DNA of 64,000 bases from Anodontia alba (taxonomy: Eukaryota > Mollusca > Bivalvia > Lucinida > Lucinidae): NCBI GenBank assembly GCA_964016985.1, contig OZ024836.1, positions 40,296,803-40,360,802 on the forward strand, in the 5' to 3' direction. The notes beneath the pieces were generated by a model. The model searched no databases. It was not told the origin of the DNA and worked only from the letters and a program-made list of their open reading frames with translations. Every line of letters starts with the position of its first letter. Position 1 is the first letter of the stretch. Below, one piece after another: positions 40,784-51,262 of this stretch. The translations under genes were made by a program, and so were the position numbers.

Positions 40784-41537
40784 AGAAAACTAAATTAACG
40801 TTCTTGGTTAGTCTGGCAGCTGATTTGTGAGTGAACTATTTGGCTTGCCAGACATTCTATCAAATACATTAACATGATTAAGGAAATATTTTAGCTTGCT
40901 GGGAATAGTTTCCATGAAATTACATGAATCTAGATTGTGAATTACCTTCCCTTTGTTGTTGGTAGTATTTGTTTTCAGAGTCCGTGTACACAGTATAAAC
41001 AAGTAAGGTTCTGAGATGTTTTTAACTTAAAGGATCCAAAATTTCCTTATTACAATCAAATAAAAGCAAATCTGAATGAAGTATTGTGGATGTGAAGCAG
41101 TTGATGGCAGTGGTGTAATGGCTTGTGGGAGGACATTTGGTGGTTGGTGAAATGATACAGCTATTGAATGCTAGGGGGAGACAACTACAAGCCTTTCAGG
41201 TATGTTTGTAAAATTTCTACTTAGTCGGTGTTTTTTATACTCTAAATACCTGTACAGCTTACAATGAGTATAACCGTAATTTGCTTTGTTATTGCATGCT
41301 GATGAGATTGTGATGACATCTTTTTTTACCTAAATACTTTACTAGAGACAGGCGAGTCACCTTTTCTTTCCACGAGTTTGGGCTAAAATAGCAAGTTCTG
41401 CTAATACCTTATGAATAAGATAGTTTCTTTTCTTTCTTTCTTCTATTACGTCTTAACCTCCAAGGGGGACACAGACGGTGTACATTGTACACTCCTGGTT
41501 GCAGGATGAAGGCTTACAAGTAACCATTTTGAATCGA
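40784..41537. other. Unique DNA, possible 3' UTR or intergenic
   Basis: No repeats recognised. AATAAA near 41059. A CAG-GTATGT string at about 41200 looks donor-like, but no open frame fits before it. Confidence 0.35.
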
Positions 41538-41779
41538 GGGCCCAATTGTTCAAAGCATTGTTAGCTTAAACTCGTTAAGGGTCATTTCGTTAACTGTTTT
41601 AGCAGATTCAATATACAATATTCTGATATTTTTTGCTGAAAAAATGTGAGTAGCTTTAGCAGTGCAAAAGCTACTCACATTTTTTTCAGCAAAAAATTTC
41701 AGCATATTTGTGTAACACTTGATGTAAATTTTAACGAATCGTTAACTAACGACATTGTTAGTTTTGAACAACTGGTCCC
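41538..41779. mobile_element. G7 palindromic MITE
   Basis: GGGCCCAATTGTTCAAAGC and GAACAACTGGTCCC ends; the same central hairpin as 29276-29519. Confidence 0.8.
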
Positions 41780-41844
41780 AGATAAATTTGGAGCCCTTGC
41801 TTACCAACAGGAATTAGAACAATATCAATACTTTCTGGTTAAAA

Positions 41845-42050
41845 AAGTGTTTAACCATATTTGCCTTAAGTATGTTGACAGACGTCGTACATTCAGATCA
41901 GGCACCCTAGAATGCAGCATCTAATCATAGTCTTCACTGTCATTCATCGAGCAGTCTTTTAGAGACATCAAGAGTTGGTCAGATGGATTTATTCAAGTTT
42001 TAGGATAAGAATGCTAAGAGGTAAAGGTGTCTAAATACTTCGGATAAAAA
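41845..42050. mobile_element. TA6 MITE, worn
   Basis: GCCTTAAGTATGTTGACAGA and TGTCTAAATACTTCGGATAA ends; the core A arms are strongly eroded. Confidence 0.6.
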
Positions 42051-42054
42051 CAGT

Positions 42055-42380
42055 ATTTACCCTAAGTATTGGGACACCTTTACTTACCTGACTTGTCTTA
42101 AAATTTCAAATAGTCAATTCTGCTACCTGTTGATGTGTTTAAAATATTGTGGTATGTATGGCAAACAGTGTAGACCCTGATCAGATGCCACATTCTGTGG
42201 CATCTGATCTGGATCTGCAGTGTTTGCAAAGACCTATCTATCCCAATACTGTTTGCAAAGACCTATCTATCCCAATACTGTTTGCAAAGACCTATCTATC
42301 CCAGTACTGTTTGCAAAGACCTATCTATCCCAATACTGTTTGCAAAGACCTATCTATCCCAATACTTTGGGTAAAAACCA
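42055..42380. mobile_element. TA6 MITE, core A hairpin, expanded right side
   Basis: TTACCCTAAGTATTGGGACA and CCCAATACTTTGGGTAAAAA ends. The hairpin at 42160-42225 is clean (ATGCCACATTCTGTGGCAT). Between hairpin and right end lies a five-copy minisatellite. Confidence 0.8.
42221..42365 (+). repeat. 29-bp minisatellite, 5 copies
   Basis: Unit TGTTTGCAAAGACCTATCTA plus TCCCAATAC. One base varies (CCAGTAC in copy 3). The unit spans the junction of hairpin foot and TA6 terminus. Confidence 0.95.
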
Positions 42381-42849
42381 TATTTATAGTATTCCATAAT
42401 GAATTGTTTGGTTCAATGGGCTTTAACCTCCTCATACCGGTGCACCGGCTGCTTCTCTTGCAATAATTGGGGTTGATTGGTGCATCTTCAAGCTGAACTT
42501 ACATTTTAAGGTAGACTAGCTCCTAGACCTTGATATCACTCCTGAATACAAGCTGATTCAAATGTATGTATGATACCTTGTATAGCCAGTCTCTAATAGT
42601 GGTATAATATTGTAATGTTGTAAACACATGTCTTGTATTATGTTCAAATATGTTAATATTATACATGAAATAAGTGGTTGGTCTCTGCATCTCCAAGATG
42701 AATTGCTGCTACCAAAGAGGTGAGGCAAGCAGTAGGCAGTAGCTGGCCCTTAATTCAATAAGGAAATTAATGATTGTAATTCATGAAAATAATATTGATA
42801 TCTGACTAGTAGGTAGTCTACATTTAAGGTGAATGGATCAGTTTGAAGA
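42381..42849. other. No recognised feature
   Basis: Unique AT-rich sequence. Confidence 0.4.
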
Positions 42850-43085
42850 GTCTGGCAACATTCTTTCCTGGAGATTGATCGTGAAATATTTTCTGCGGTC
42901 ATTCTCTCCTTTTGCTGATTCAAGAAGGGCAGTTGTCAGCTTCTGGTGAAAGAATGTATACAGTACTGGTTAACCGCTTAGAGGACTAAGCCTGCCCAGT
43001 AAAAGTGTGGTTCAGTAAAATAATCAAGCTCTAAATGACTGCATTGGATTGACTGGGCCATAAAACCTCAACACACACAAACAAA
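42850..43085 (+). mobile_element. SINE-B, 5'-truncated
   Basis: TCTGGCAACATTCTTTCCTG to CCTCAACACACACAAACAAA. Confidence 0.8.
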
Positions 43086-43189
43086 CAAGAACAGTCAGCT
43101 ACCACTTTGCAAAGGGTGACAGCTTTGGCAGACAGGACTGCAGGATTCTTAAATAGCACCTGAATATCAACTGCAGTGGAAGACAACTA

Positions 43190-43341
43190 TGATATTTTTT
43201 TTCTTATTTTTCAGAGAAAAAAAAGTCTTTGATATTTCATGTGAATCATCTGCTTGACTTATTTTCTCTAAAAAGTAAACAAATAATATAAAAATTTTTG
43301 AATGTCGTATACATTTTTTTGCTTGGAGCTTTATGGATTAA
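43190..43341. mobile_element. PB2-like core C element, worn
   Basis: TTTTCAGAGAAAAAAAAGTC and GACTTATTTTCTCTAAAAAG arms with the tip deleted; end TTGGAGCTTTATGGATTAA. Confidence 0.55.
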
Positions 43342-43449
43342 AGGAAATAGGACTTCCCTAAAAGTTTAGAGTAGTCCCCAGTGAGTAAGGAAGCAAATAT
43401 CTGCAGTTAAGAGTTATATCCCTTGTAGAGGTGTCTGTTCACCTTAGTT

Positions 43450-43614
43450 AAGCTTAGCTCTGGTTAAATTTTCAGCTGATGACATATTGAAATATTTTTT
43501 CTTACTTTTCCCAGAAAATAGCTGATGGAGACAATTTGCATGAAATGCTATTTCCTAGGAAAAATAATATCATCAATGTATCATCTGCTGAATTAGCCCA
43601 GAGAGTGATAACCC
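43450..43614. mobile_element. PB3 MITE, left arm deleted to near the apex
   Basis: After CTTTTCCCAGAAAATAG the sequence jumps to CTGATGGAGACAATTTGCAT, so only the right arm remains. Confidence 0.65.
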
Positions 43615-43847
43615 TTAACTCTTAAAGCGCCAAGAAAATCTGCATCTGAAAATGTCGTCTGCTGCATCTTCTTGCAAACTTTTCAAACTTACATTTTGCA
43701 TATAGGCAAACAGTGTGGACCCAGATCAGACTGCTCCTAAAGAAGCAGTCTGATCTGGGCCCACACTGTTTGCAACAATGACTTTTAAAGTAACCGGCAG
43801 AAGACAAAGCAGAGGACAATTGTTGTGATTGGCACTTTAAGGGTTAA
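43615..43847. mobile_element. PB2 MITE with core A hairpin
   Basis: TTAACTCTTAAAGCGCCAAG and GATTGGCACTTTAAGGGTTAA (split at CACTT) ends; hairpin 43700-43772. Confidence 0.85.
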
Positions 43848-44029
43848 ACAAGGACTGTTCAATGAAAGTAAAAGCTCTTTTCCTCCCAGTCTGAACAATG
43901 AACAGCCAAGCAGGAAGAAAGGATGAAATTGGTATTAGACACAGTCCATAAATAAGCAATTGAGTGTGGATAAATGAAATATTTATGGCCAGTACCCTGA
44001 AATTACCTTTGATAAAATTGGTGGGCTGG

Positions 44030-44228
44030 TCAATTTGACACTTGACATGCTGCTTAAAAATTTCAGCAGAAAACATTTTGAAATAGTTTTCTTCTTTTTT
44101 CCCCAGAAAATACGATTTGACATTTTATAAGAGACAATTTGCATGAAACGTCGTATCCTGTTTTCTGAGAAAAAGATGAAAAACATCAGTTTGTGGTCTG
44201 CTGAATCTGCTTTTATGGTGGTAAGTAT
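44030..44228. mobile_element. PB3 MITE, tip partly deleted
   Basis: GACATGCTGCTTAAAAATTT start. The arms meet at ACATTTTATAAGAGACAATT, losing the left side of the apex. Confidence 0.65.
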
Positions 44229-44441
44229 TAACCCTTGTCCTGCTGAACCCAGATATACCCTGCCTTTGCAAAAGGTATAGATCCAGATGAGTTGGCTTCC
44301 GAAGAAGCCAACTGACCTGTATCTTTGCTGATTGCCATGCTGCATGTGAATGTATATCAACAATCTGGATCAAAGAATCTGATTGGCTGTCAATTAGAAG
44401 TGAGTGTGGCATCTTAATTTATTCAACATGAGGAGGGTTAA
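44228..44441 (-). mobile_element. PB1 MITE, core A hairpin worn
   Basis: TTAA at 44228-44231 and 44438-44441; right end CAACATGAGGAGGGTTAA. Confidence 0.75.
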
Positions 44442-44518
44442 ACTGGGACTTTTATTGAACTTTGTAACTTACCCTTTCTCTGGTGTGGTTGGAGAGCCCA
44501 GGTTGGCTGGCCTAATTA

Positions 44519-44722
44519 ATACATACCTCTAGAGAAACCAGAAGTTTGGGCTAATTTTTTTCTTCTTCTTTTTCAGTTTATTTCTGGAACCAAAATGTGT
44601 TATGAGTACAAGTAAAAGCCACCTCACCTTTGAAGCAATTCTTAGGATGGTACTCATAACAATTTTGTTGTTAGAGAAATAAGAAAACAATTCTGTTAAA
44701 CGACTGTTATCTGGAGCCATGG
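44519..44722. mobile_element. HB1 MITE, core B strongly diverged
   Basis: TACCTCTAGAGAAACC and CTGTTATCTGGAGCCATGG ends. Arms AAAATGTGTTATGAGTAC and GTACTCATAACAATTTT still pair. Confidence 0.6.
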
Positions 44723-45470
44723 TCAGTTGGATAATATTTGTTTGATTTTGGTGTAAGGGGATATAGGCTGTGATTAGTTGGCTTGAAAGTTAATATTTGT
44801 GTGGATTTCACAGGGATGGGAGAGGTAGGGAGTATTGTATTGTTGGAGAGTTCCTGTTTGGATAATTACATAGCAGGGTATGGTGTACACTATATTGTCC
44901 TGGGATTTTTGAGTTGTAGAAAAGAAAGCAATGCATCCAGACAACCATGGGAGGCAGTCCTCTCAACGAAAAGGTACACTGAAATCTCTTTATAAGACAG
45001 TAAGAGGGCTTAAAGGTGGACTCAAAAAGTCTTGTATCCAAACAATGTATAAGTTATAATGATTTATAGAAAAATGACCATTTATGGTCATTTTTATGCT
45101 CCCCGAAGAATTTCGGGGGAGCATATAGTCGCCGCTTCGTCCGTGCGTCCGTGTGTCAGTGCGTCCGTGCGTCCGTACGTCCGTGTGTCCGTGCGTCCGT
45201 GCGTCCGTCCCGCTCTTGTCCACGCAAATTCTCGGAAACTGCTTGTCGGATTTCAATGAAACTTCATGGGAATATTAAGTATCAAAGGTGGATGCGCATA
45301 TCACCTGCGTGTTCTGGTTCCATGATTTTTCCAAGAGTTATTGCCCTTTGATGAGTTCTGCATGAATATATAGGGTACTGTTCGTGTCCACGCGAATTCT
45401 CGGAAACTACTAGTCGGATTTCATTGAAACTTCATGGGAATATTAAGTATGGAAGGTGGATGTGCATATC

Positions 45471-45905
45471 ACCTGCGTGTTCTGGTTCGATGATTTTTCC
45501 AAGAGTTATTGCCCTTTGATGAGTTCTGCATGAATATATAGGGTACTGTTCGTGTCCACGCAAATTCTTAGCAAATACTGGCAGAAATTCAACGAAATTT
45601 TAATGGAATCTTAAGCAGCAATAGGGGATGCGCATATTGTTCAATCTTTCTGGTTAGATGATTTGTCACAGAGTCATGCTACTTTGTTTAAAGCTGCAGT
45701 GTAAGGTCACTGGCTATTTTTAGAAAAGAATTTGTCAACACTCTAGTGCCTACATTTATTGATGGATTTTGATATAACTTCAAACAAATGTTGGGTATGA
45801 TAATATCTTGAGCATGTTTGACATTCAGGGTCCTGGGCTCAAGGTCAAGGTCACTGTGGCTATTTTTAGAAAAACTTTGTTTTTGCTCTAGTGCCTAGAT
45901 TTATT
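45471..45905 (+). repeat. Direct duplication, copy 1 of 2 (435 bp)
   Basis: From ACCTGCGTGTTCTGGTTCGA to GTGCCTAGATTTATT. Nearly identical to 46036-46470 (offset 565; I see two differences). Confidence 0.9.
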
Positions 45906-46035
45906 GATGGATTTTAATATAATTTCACAAAAATGTTGAGTATGATAACATCTCAAGCAATTTCAATTTCCAGTGTCCTGGGCTCAATGTCAAGGTCACT
46001 GCAGCTTTTAAATATCTTGAGCATGTTCGACATTC

Positions 46036-46470
46036 ACCTGCGTGTTCTGGTTCGATGATTTTTCCAAGAGTTATTGCCCTTTGATGAGTTCTGCATGAAT
46101 ATATAGGGTACTGTTCGTGTCCACGCAAATTCTTAGCAAATACTGGCAGACATTCAACGAAATTTTAATGGAATCTTAAGCAGCAATAGGGGATGCGCAT
46201 ATTGTTCAATCTTTCTGGTTAGATGATTTGTCACAGAGTCATGCTACTTTGTTTAAAGCTGCAGTGTAAGGTCACTGGCTATTTTTAGAAAAGAATTTGT
46301 CAACACTCTAGTGCCTACATTTATTGATGGATTTTGATATAACTTCAAACAAATGTTGGGTATGATAATATCTTGAGCATGTTTGACATTCAGGGTTCTG
46401 GGCTCAAGGTCAAGGTCACTGTGGCTATTTTTAGAAAAACTTTGTTTTTGCTCTAGTGCCTAGATTTATT
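46036..46470 (+). repeat. Direct duplication, copy 2 of 2 (435 bp)
   Basis: Same limits as copy 1. The junction CGACATTC-ACCTGCG at 46028-46041 marks the internal fusion point. Confidence 0.9.
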
Positions 46471-46710
46471 CCTTTCATTTATTCCAACTTTTATGTTGCT
46501 GATGTTTGTATGACAGTGCCTTCAGGCAAGCTTATCTGTCCACCAACAGGTTTTGTGATACTCCATTTTGAAGTACAGTGAGTATACACAGTATACCGCT
46601 CTTTATCTAGGATAATGTTTCCTGTTCCGACTATTGCATGTTCGGGGAGCATCCATCGGTTTCACCGATATTCTTGTTCTGTATAATCTATACTTTTTCT
46701 GATGGTTATT

Positions 46711-46957
46711 TAAAAAGTCATTCTTTAAAATAGCGATGTCCTGGTGGGTGGGCAGGCAGGCATGGGGCAGGTGTGGGGCGGGCATTGGGCATTGTCTGAG
46801 GTTAACCTTTTGGGTAACATTTTTGAACAACCCATCCATAATGCCACAAGGCATTTTGTTTTTTTGTTGTTGTTTTTTGTTTTTATACAACATAGTTGTT
46901 TAGCTAACATGGTTTTTGCTTGGGATTCCAGCAATGGTGTAATAAAAGATTGTGGTG
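46711..46957. other. No recognised feature
   Basis: GGTGGGTGGGCAGGCAGG then AT-rich sequence with TG-runs. Open frames on both strands look fortuitous. Confidence 0.35.
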
Positions 46958-47110
46958 TATTGATATTTTCCTATTTCTCCATAAAAACATATGTTATGGA
47001 TACTCATTAGAAGCACCTCACTGAGGCATATGTCATTAGAAATGCCTCATTTTCATGGAGAAATAAGAAATAAGAAAGCAAATTATGAGGATACCCTCTC
47101 TGCGCTGGAG
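46958..47110. mobile_element. HB1 MITE, right arm scrambled
   Basis: CATATGTTATGGATACTCATT left arm (split at GATAC), then CATATGTCATTAGAAATGCC: part of the left arm repeated where the right arm should be. Confidence 0.55.
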
Positions 47111-47358
47111 TAATGGCATGTGCTGTCATTGTAACCATTAAGGAGTTCTAATATATTTGGTGACAAATTGTTGTATTGGATCATACGTCAATACAGAGTA
47201 TTTGGAAGATATTTTCTGTTAGTAAAATATAACACTACATATTTATTTTCTGTAATTGTTTAACGTTTTCTGTGACATGATCAGGCATGCTGGAGTGGCA
47301 TGTTGGAATACATACAGTCTGGTCAGGTGTCTTCTGCCAACCAAACATACATTTAGTA
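47111..47358. other. No recognised feature
   Basis: Unique sequence up to the mariner end. Confidence 0.4.
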
Positions 47359-47942
47359 CGAGGGTCCTGCAAAAAGTGCTGTCACTAATAGGCTTCCTTA
47401 GTTTTATCCTCGGTATATTTTAAAATGCTTCACTGCACTTGAATGGTGTGTTGAATAGCTAATGATACCCGTTCATTTCGTGCAAATTGCTTTCCAATTG
47501 ACCAACTTATTTCAAATTGAAATAGATGCAGTCATATACACTGATCAATTTCCTTGTTACAATAAGAAAAGACCAAGCAAAGGATGGTCAGGAGTCCACC
47601 TTTTACAAGACAATGCCTCCTCTCATAAGTGTGAGGTTGTTAAGTCTTTTTTGGCTTCTGAAAAGGTGAAAGTTTTAAACCATCCACCTTATTCACCTGA
47701 GCTGAGTCCCTGTGACTTCTTTTTTTCTCCAAGGCTTAAGAAAATGCTTTCTGGAAATAAGTATACGTCTAGAAGTTCTCTTGGCAGCGCTACTTATCAG
47801 TGTCTCCAACAGATACCAAAAGAAGACTTTATCTACTTTTCGCAACTGGGTAAAAAGGTTACAAAAATGTGTTTAGTAAAGGGATAAAACTTAGCACTGA
47901 AGTAATCTGAACCCAGTGACAAAACTTTTTGCAGGACCCTCG
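47359..47942 (+). mobile_element. mariner element, internally deleted (584 bp)
   Basis: CGAGGGTCCTGCAAAAAGTG and, inverted, CGAGGGTCCTGCAAAAAGTT ends (27-bp inverted repeats, two mismatches), with TA outside both (47357-47358, 47943-47944). Complete mariners are about 1.3 kb, so roughly 700 bp are missing from the 5' half. Confidence 0.92.
47462..47887 (+). pseudogene. mariner transposase, C-terminal half
   Basis: An uninterrupted 141-codon frame carries the mariner transposase C-terminal catalytic region. HLLQDNASSHK holds the second catalytic Asp. About 34 residues on, PPYSPELSPCDFFF holds the third Asp, the D34D spacing of mariner transposases. It continues with the LKKMLSGNKYTSRSSLGSA and YQCLQQIPKEDF segments typical of the C-terminus. 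The N-terminal helix-turn-helix DNA-binding domains and the first catalytic Asp are missing, so the protein cannot be active. The frame is still open, which suggests recent loss of function. The deletion makes this a non-autonomous mariner with intact termini. Confidence 0.9.
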
Positions 47943-47983
47943 TAGAAGTGTCTGCAGTTAGCACTCCTGAATTCATTTCATGG

Positions 47984-48331
47984 TATACCGTATTCTACCT
48001 AATTACCGCACTGTGCACTTAGGTTTTTCAAAATTACTGGAAAACACTTGTGGTATCTGCCTACTAAAAGGTACACTTAAAAAAGATCAGCAAAGAACTT
48101 ATTAGATGATGTTTATGCCATTTTTTTCTGAATTTCTTTATAAAATCATATGTTGTGGGTACTCATTTGAATTGCATCGACAAGTCGATGCAATTCAAAT
48201 GGGTACCCACAGCATATGCCTTTATAAAGAAGTAGCCAAACAGTACACTAGCTGTAATCCGAAGAGTACGGAATTGCTTGACTGTGCGCTTATAGGGGTA
48301 TGTGCGGTAATTAGATCAAATATGGTAGTTT
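47984..48331. mobile_element. TA5 MITE, core B hairpin
   Basis: TA + CCGTATTCTACCTAATTACC and GCGGTAATTAGATCAAATATGG ends (split at AGATC); apex TTGCATCGACAAGTCGATGC. Confidence 0.8.
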
Positions 48332-48915
48332 TAAATCCCCCTAGAGGTGGAATCCGACTTACAACTGTACTGTGTAGTCTGTCTCCAGACTCTTTTTCTA
48401 TCATTTTCTCTTTTCTTTTCAAAAATATACAATCTAGTACAGCTTATAATGATTTAATAAGTTATGTCCCTTAGTTGTAAAACAGTGAAACGAGATTAAA
48501 GAGACAAATACAGTTACAGGAAGTGATAAAAGGTGACAAAAAAAAAAAATAAATAAATGAAAAAATTGCAGAAAGGACTGGAGCCATTATCTACTGTGCT
48601 GTACTTCATTGCATAGAGCCTTTCAAAGCACAAGTGATATTTACAGAAGAAAGTGGAACCTGGTCTGTATCAATCTATAACCTTTACCATAGACTGGCTC
48701 CAGTCGTTTTTGTTTTATATCTATTTCTCTCTTTCTCTGCATTATTCTTTTTAGCATGATCCTCTTTAATCTAACTTCAAGTTACCTTTTCTTCCTAGAC
48801 AAGGGACTGAAGTAAACAAAAAATCTACAAGCCATACAAGTGTTAAGTCCCCTCAAAAAAAAAAAAAAAAAAAAAGAAGAAAGAAAAGAAAAAAAAGAAA
48901 GGGTCTGGGGCCAGA
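48332..48915. other. No gene; SINE-A scrap and A-run
   Basis: TTCATTGCATAGAGCCTTTC (48605-48624) is a SINE-A body scrap. An A-rich run lies at 48856-48900. Confidence 0.4.
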
Positions 48916-48919
48916 CTAC

Positions 48920-49135
48920 TTTACCCCACTCTAGGCAATTTCAGGAGACGATAAATTGGTGATTTTTGTCTTATTTTTTCCAGAAAATAGGATTTGACAT
49001 TTCATGCAAATTGTCTCCACTGGAGACAATTTGCATGAAATGTCAAGTCCTGTTTTCAGGAAAAATAAATGAAAAATAAAATATTTCAAAATGTTGTCTG
49101 CTGAATATTTTACCCAGAGTGCTAAGCATTAAAGA
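48920..49135. mobile_element. PB3 MITE, perfect core C hairpin
   Basis: TTTACCCCACTCTAGGCAAT and TTTACCCAGAGTGCTAAGCA ends; palindrome 48992-49060 around TCTCCACTGGAGA. Confidence 0.8.
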
Positions 49136-49142
49136 ATATATT

Positions 49143-49335
49143 TGGTAACTTAATTCCATATCATACTTGTCCTAAACTTTGAATGAAGTCCATTTTACTG
49201 TTATCTGTTGATGTTTAAAAAACTGGGGGACGAGTGGCAAATGGTGTAGACCCTGATCAAATGCTGCATTTTGTAGTATATGATCTGGTTCTAAAACTGT
49301 TTTCTCTGGCCTGTCTGTCCCAGTACTTATGGAAA
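49143..49335. mobile_element. TA6 MITE
   Basis: TCCATATCATACTTGTCCTA to CCTGTCTGTCCCAGTAC; core A hairpin 49236-49300 worn on the right arm. Confidence 0.6.
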
Positions 49336-49592
49336 ATCGAGTAGTCACATGGATTGGTTTCTGTGAAAATAATGTTTTGGGGTCTTGAGAACTAACTACC
49401 TTGTCCTAACAAAACATAAGAATATTTCAAACTATAATAAAAACATATCAGAACCCTGGAACTTTTGTGAAAGTTTATTGCATATTATGAACATGATAGC
49501 AACTTTGATAAAATTATTCTTGTAATTTTACAATAGAAGATGAAAGAGCTGATATTATGAGGTTTGTAGGGTATCAGCGTGCAACTTTTATG
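49336..49592. other. No recognised feature
   Basis: Unique AT-rich sequence. Confidence 0.4.
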
Positions 49593-49594
49593 TA

Positions 49595-51014
49595 CAGTTG
49601 ACTCTCGTTATCTCGACCCCTCTTATCTCGATCCTATCACTTATGTCGAACTAATTTCTAAGTCCCGATTATTTTCCCTATGTATTTATTGTATTTCAGC
49701 TTCTTGTATGTCGAACTACTTTTATGTCGACACTTCGGCTATCTCGTCCATCATTTTCAGTCCCTGAATATATTTTTCACAGTTTTTACTACCGCGTATC
49801 TCGAACGTGGACCATGACGAAGGGAAAAAATGCAAGATGCGGCGCCGCCGGTCTCTCAGTTAATGAAAATCATAATAGGCCATTGATAAATAAATCAATA
49901 TGTTAATTTTCCCCTTTGTCCTGGTAATTACAAACAACACAAACAATGTCTAAAATCCGTAATTACGAAATCACGTGCGTGTCGAGTCGGGTTTGACACG
50001 CGGCGCTCAGTACCGTCTCGTGTCATTGATTTGTAAGATAAAAAGCGGCTCAGAATAGTGTTATGCAAGATTAATCAACGAAGTTGCTTTAATTTATTGT
50101 TTAGATATGCTCTTCACTATTGAGTACTGTCCGTTTGAATGATATAGCGTCTTCAAGAAAAATCAGTGCGCGACAGGTTCCGACTCAGATCAGCCTGTAT
50201 TGATCTGGCTAGCTAAGTCTGAATCTTCGCTTGTTACTTATTGGTCAGGCGGTGCTCTTTGGTAAGCCCAGATAAGGCTCATGCGTATAATGGAAAATTC
50301 GTGGGCGTGCAGGCTGATCCAAGTCTTTGACAGTCGCACAGTCTTCTAATAGGAGTTGTGCACGGCCTCAAATAGACGAATCACACGTGGGTACCGATGT
50401 TAACCCTTCCGACCCTGTACACTGGTACGGATACCCGCACAAATAGTGTAGGCCCAGATGAGACTGTTCATAACGAGCTTTCTCTGCAGGATCTACAGTT
50501 TGCCGCGCTGAGATGGTTCGTTTATGCCAGGGGAGATAATCCAAACTAGCTTACATCTGCCGCTTAACAGTGTAAGCGTTTTATGCAAAAGCAGAAACCA
50601 GTCAACTCTTTAACGAGTCATCTATGCGAAGGGAGCTAATCCAAACCAGTTCATAACGTATAGCTAACATAACTCGGAAACCAGTAATTTATTTATAGCT
50701 CATATGGAAATCCAAATTTGCAGGAGTATTAAAAGACAGCAAGAGACGTTTGAAATTTATTATTATTAACATTTATTGATGATATTATTCCAAGAAAACC
50801 ATTGCATCTTCTAAAACAAACAGTAACAAATCAAACTGAAGTACGCGTAAATTATTTAAATTGCCATATACATATGCCTTCCAAGTACGTTTTGGCGAAC
50901 AGAGAGGCGAACAGTCGTCATACCTATGACGTCACAATTTGGTTGTCTCGAACTTCTGATAACTCGAATATTTTTATCAGGTCCTGTGAAGTTCGAGATA
51001 ACGAGAGTCGACTG
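49595..51014. mobile_element. Tigger/pogo-like DNA transposon, non-autonomous, 1.42 kb
   Basis: Ends CAGTTGACTCTCGTTATCTC and, inverted, CAGTCGACTCTCGTTATCTC; TA on both sides (49593-49594, 51015-51016). Sub-terminal repeats of the TCTCGA / TCGAAC kind continue inward for ~200 bp on both sides. The interior is less AT-rich near 49840-50050 (GGCGCCGCC, ACACGCGGCGC) and contains a MITE-9-like fragment at 50399-50510 and a GCAGGCTGATCCAAGTCTTT fragment. I find no transposase frame. Confidence 0.85.
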
Positions 51015-51018
51015 TATA

Positions 51019-51190
51019 TTAATGCTGAGTAAAAAATTTCAGTAAATGACTTTTTTCATTTTTTTTTTCTTATTTTCCCCAGCAAATAGGTTTTTACATT
51101 TCATGCAGGAAGACAATTTTCATGAAAGATCAAAACCTATTTTCTGGGAAAAATAAGAAAAAATATTTAAAATGTTTACTCAAATTTTTT
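51019..51190. mobile_element. PB3 MITE, tip reduced
   Basis: TTAATGCTGAGTAAAAAATT start directly after the Tigger-like element; arms AAATAGGTTTTTACATTTCA and AAAACCTATTTTC. Confidence 0.65.
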
Positions 51191-51204
51191 ATATCTTCAT
51201 CTTT

Positions 51205-51230
51205 CTTTTTTTTTTTTTTTTTTTTTTGTA

Positions 51231-51262
<32 letters not shown>

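Larger units (their letters stand above)
45096..46678 (+). mobile_element. Pearl-like element inserted in P8, ~1.58 kb
   Basis: Boundaries are defined by the interrupted P8: starts ATGCTCCCCGAAGAATTTCG (a stem-loop with GGGGGAGCAT) and ends TTCGGGGAGCATCC, then a hairpin ATCGGTTTCACCGAT followed by ATTCTTGTT. Contains a (CGTC/CGTG)n region at 45137-45208, two to three ~168-bp units (from 45221, 45389, 45557) and a 435-bp duplication. No coding capacity. Confidence 0.7.
44980..46710. mobile_element. P8 MITE split by a pearl-like insertion
   Basis: GAAATCTCTTTATAAGACAG start, centre AAAATGACCATTTATGGTCA then TTTTT at 45095. It resumes CTGTATAATCTATACTTTTT at 46679. The intact copy at 39150-39387 shows the expected uninterrupted order. 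Confidence 0.75.

Noticed and set aside
41041..41210. Exon ending at the CAG-GTATGT donor near 41200
   Set aside because: All frames before the donor contain stops within ~60 bp and no acceptor is evident.
42221..42365. CRISPR array (29-bp repeats)
   Set aside because: The units are contiguous with no spacers, and the genome is eukaryotic.
45137..45208. CRISPR-like or satellite array of CGTCCGTG
   Set aside because: It is a simple tetranucleotide-type microsatellite ((ACGG)n-related) inside a pearl-like transposon; no spacers.
48222..48474. Overlapping open frames on both strands
   Set aside because: They lie over the TA5 right half and its flank; palindromic DNA gives open frames on both strands by symmetry.
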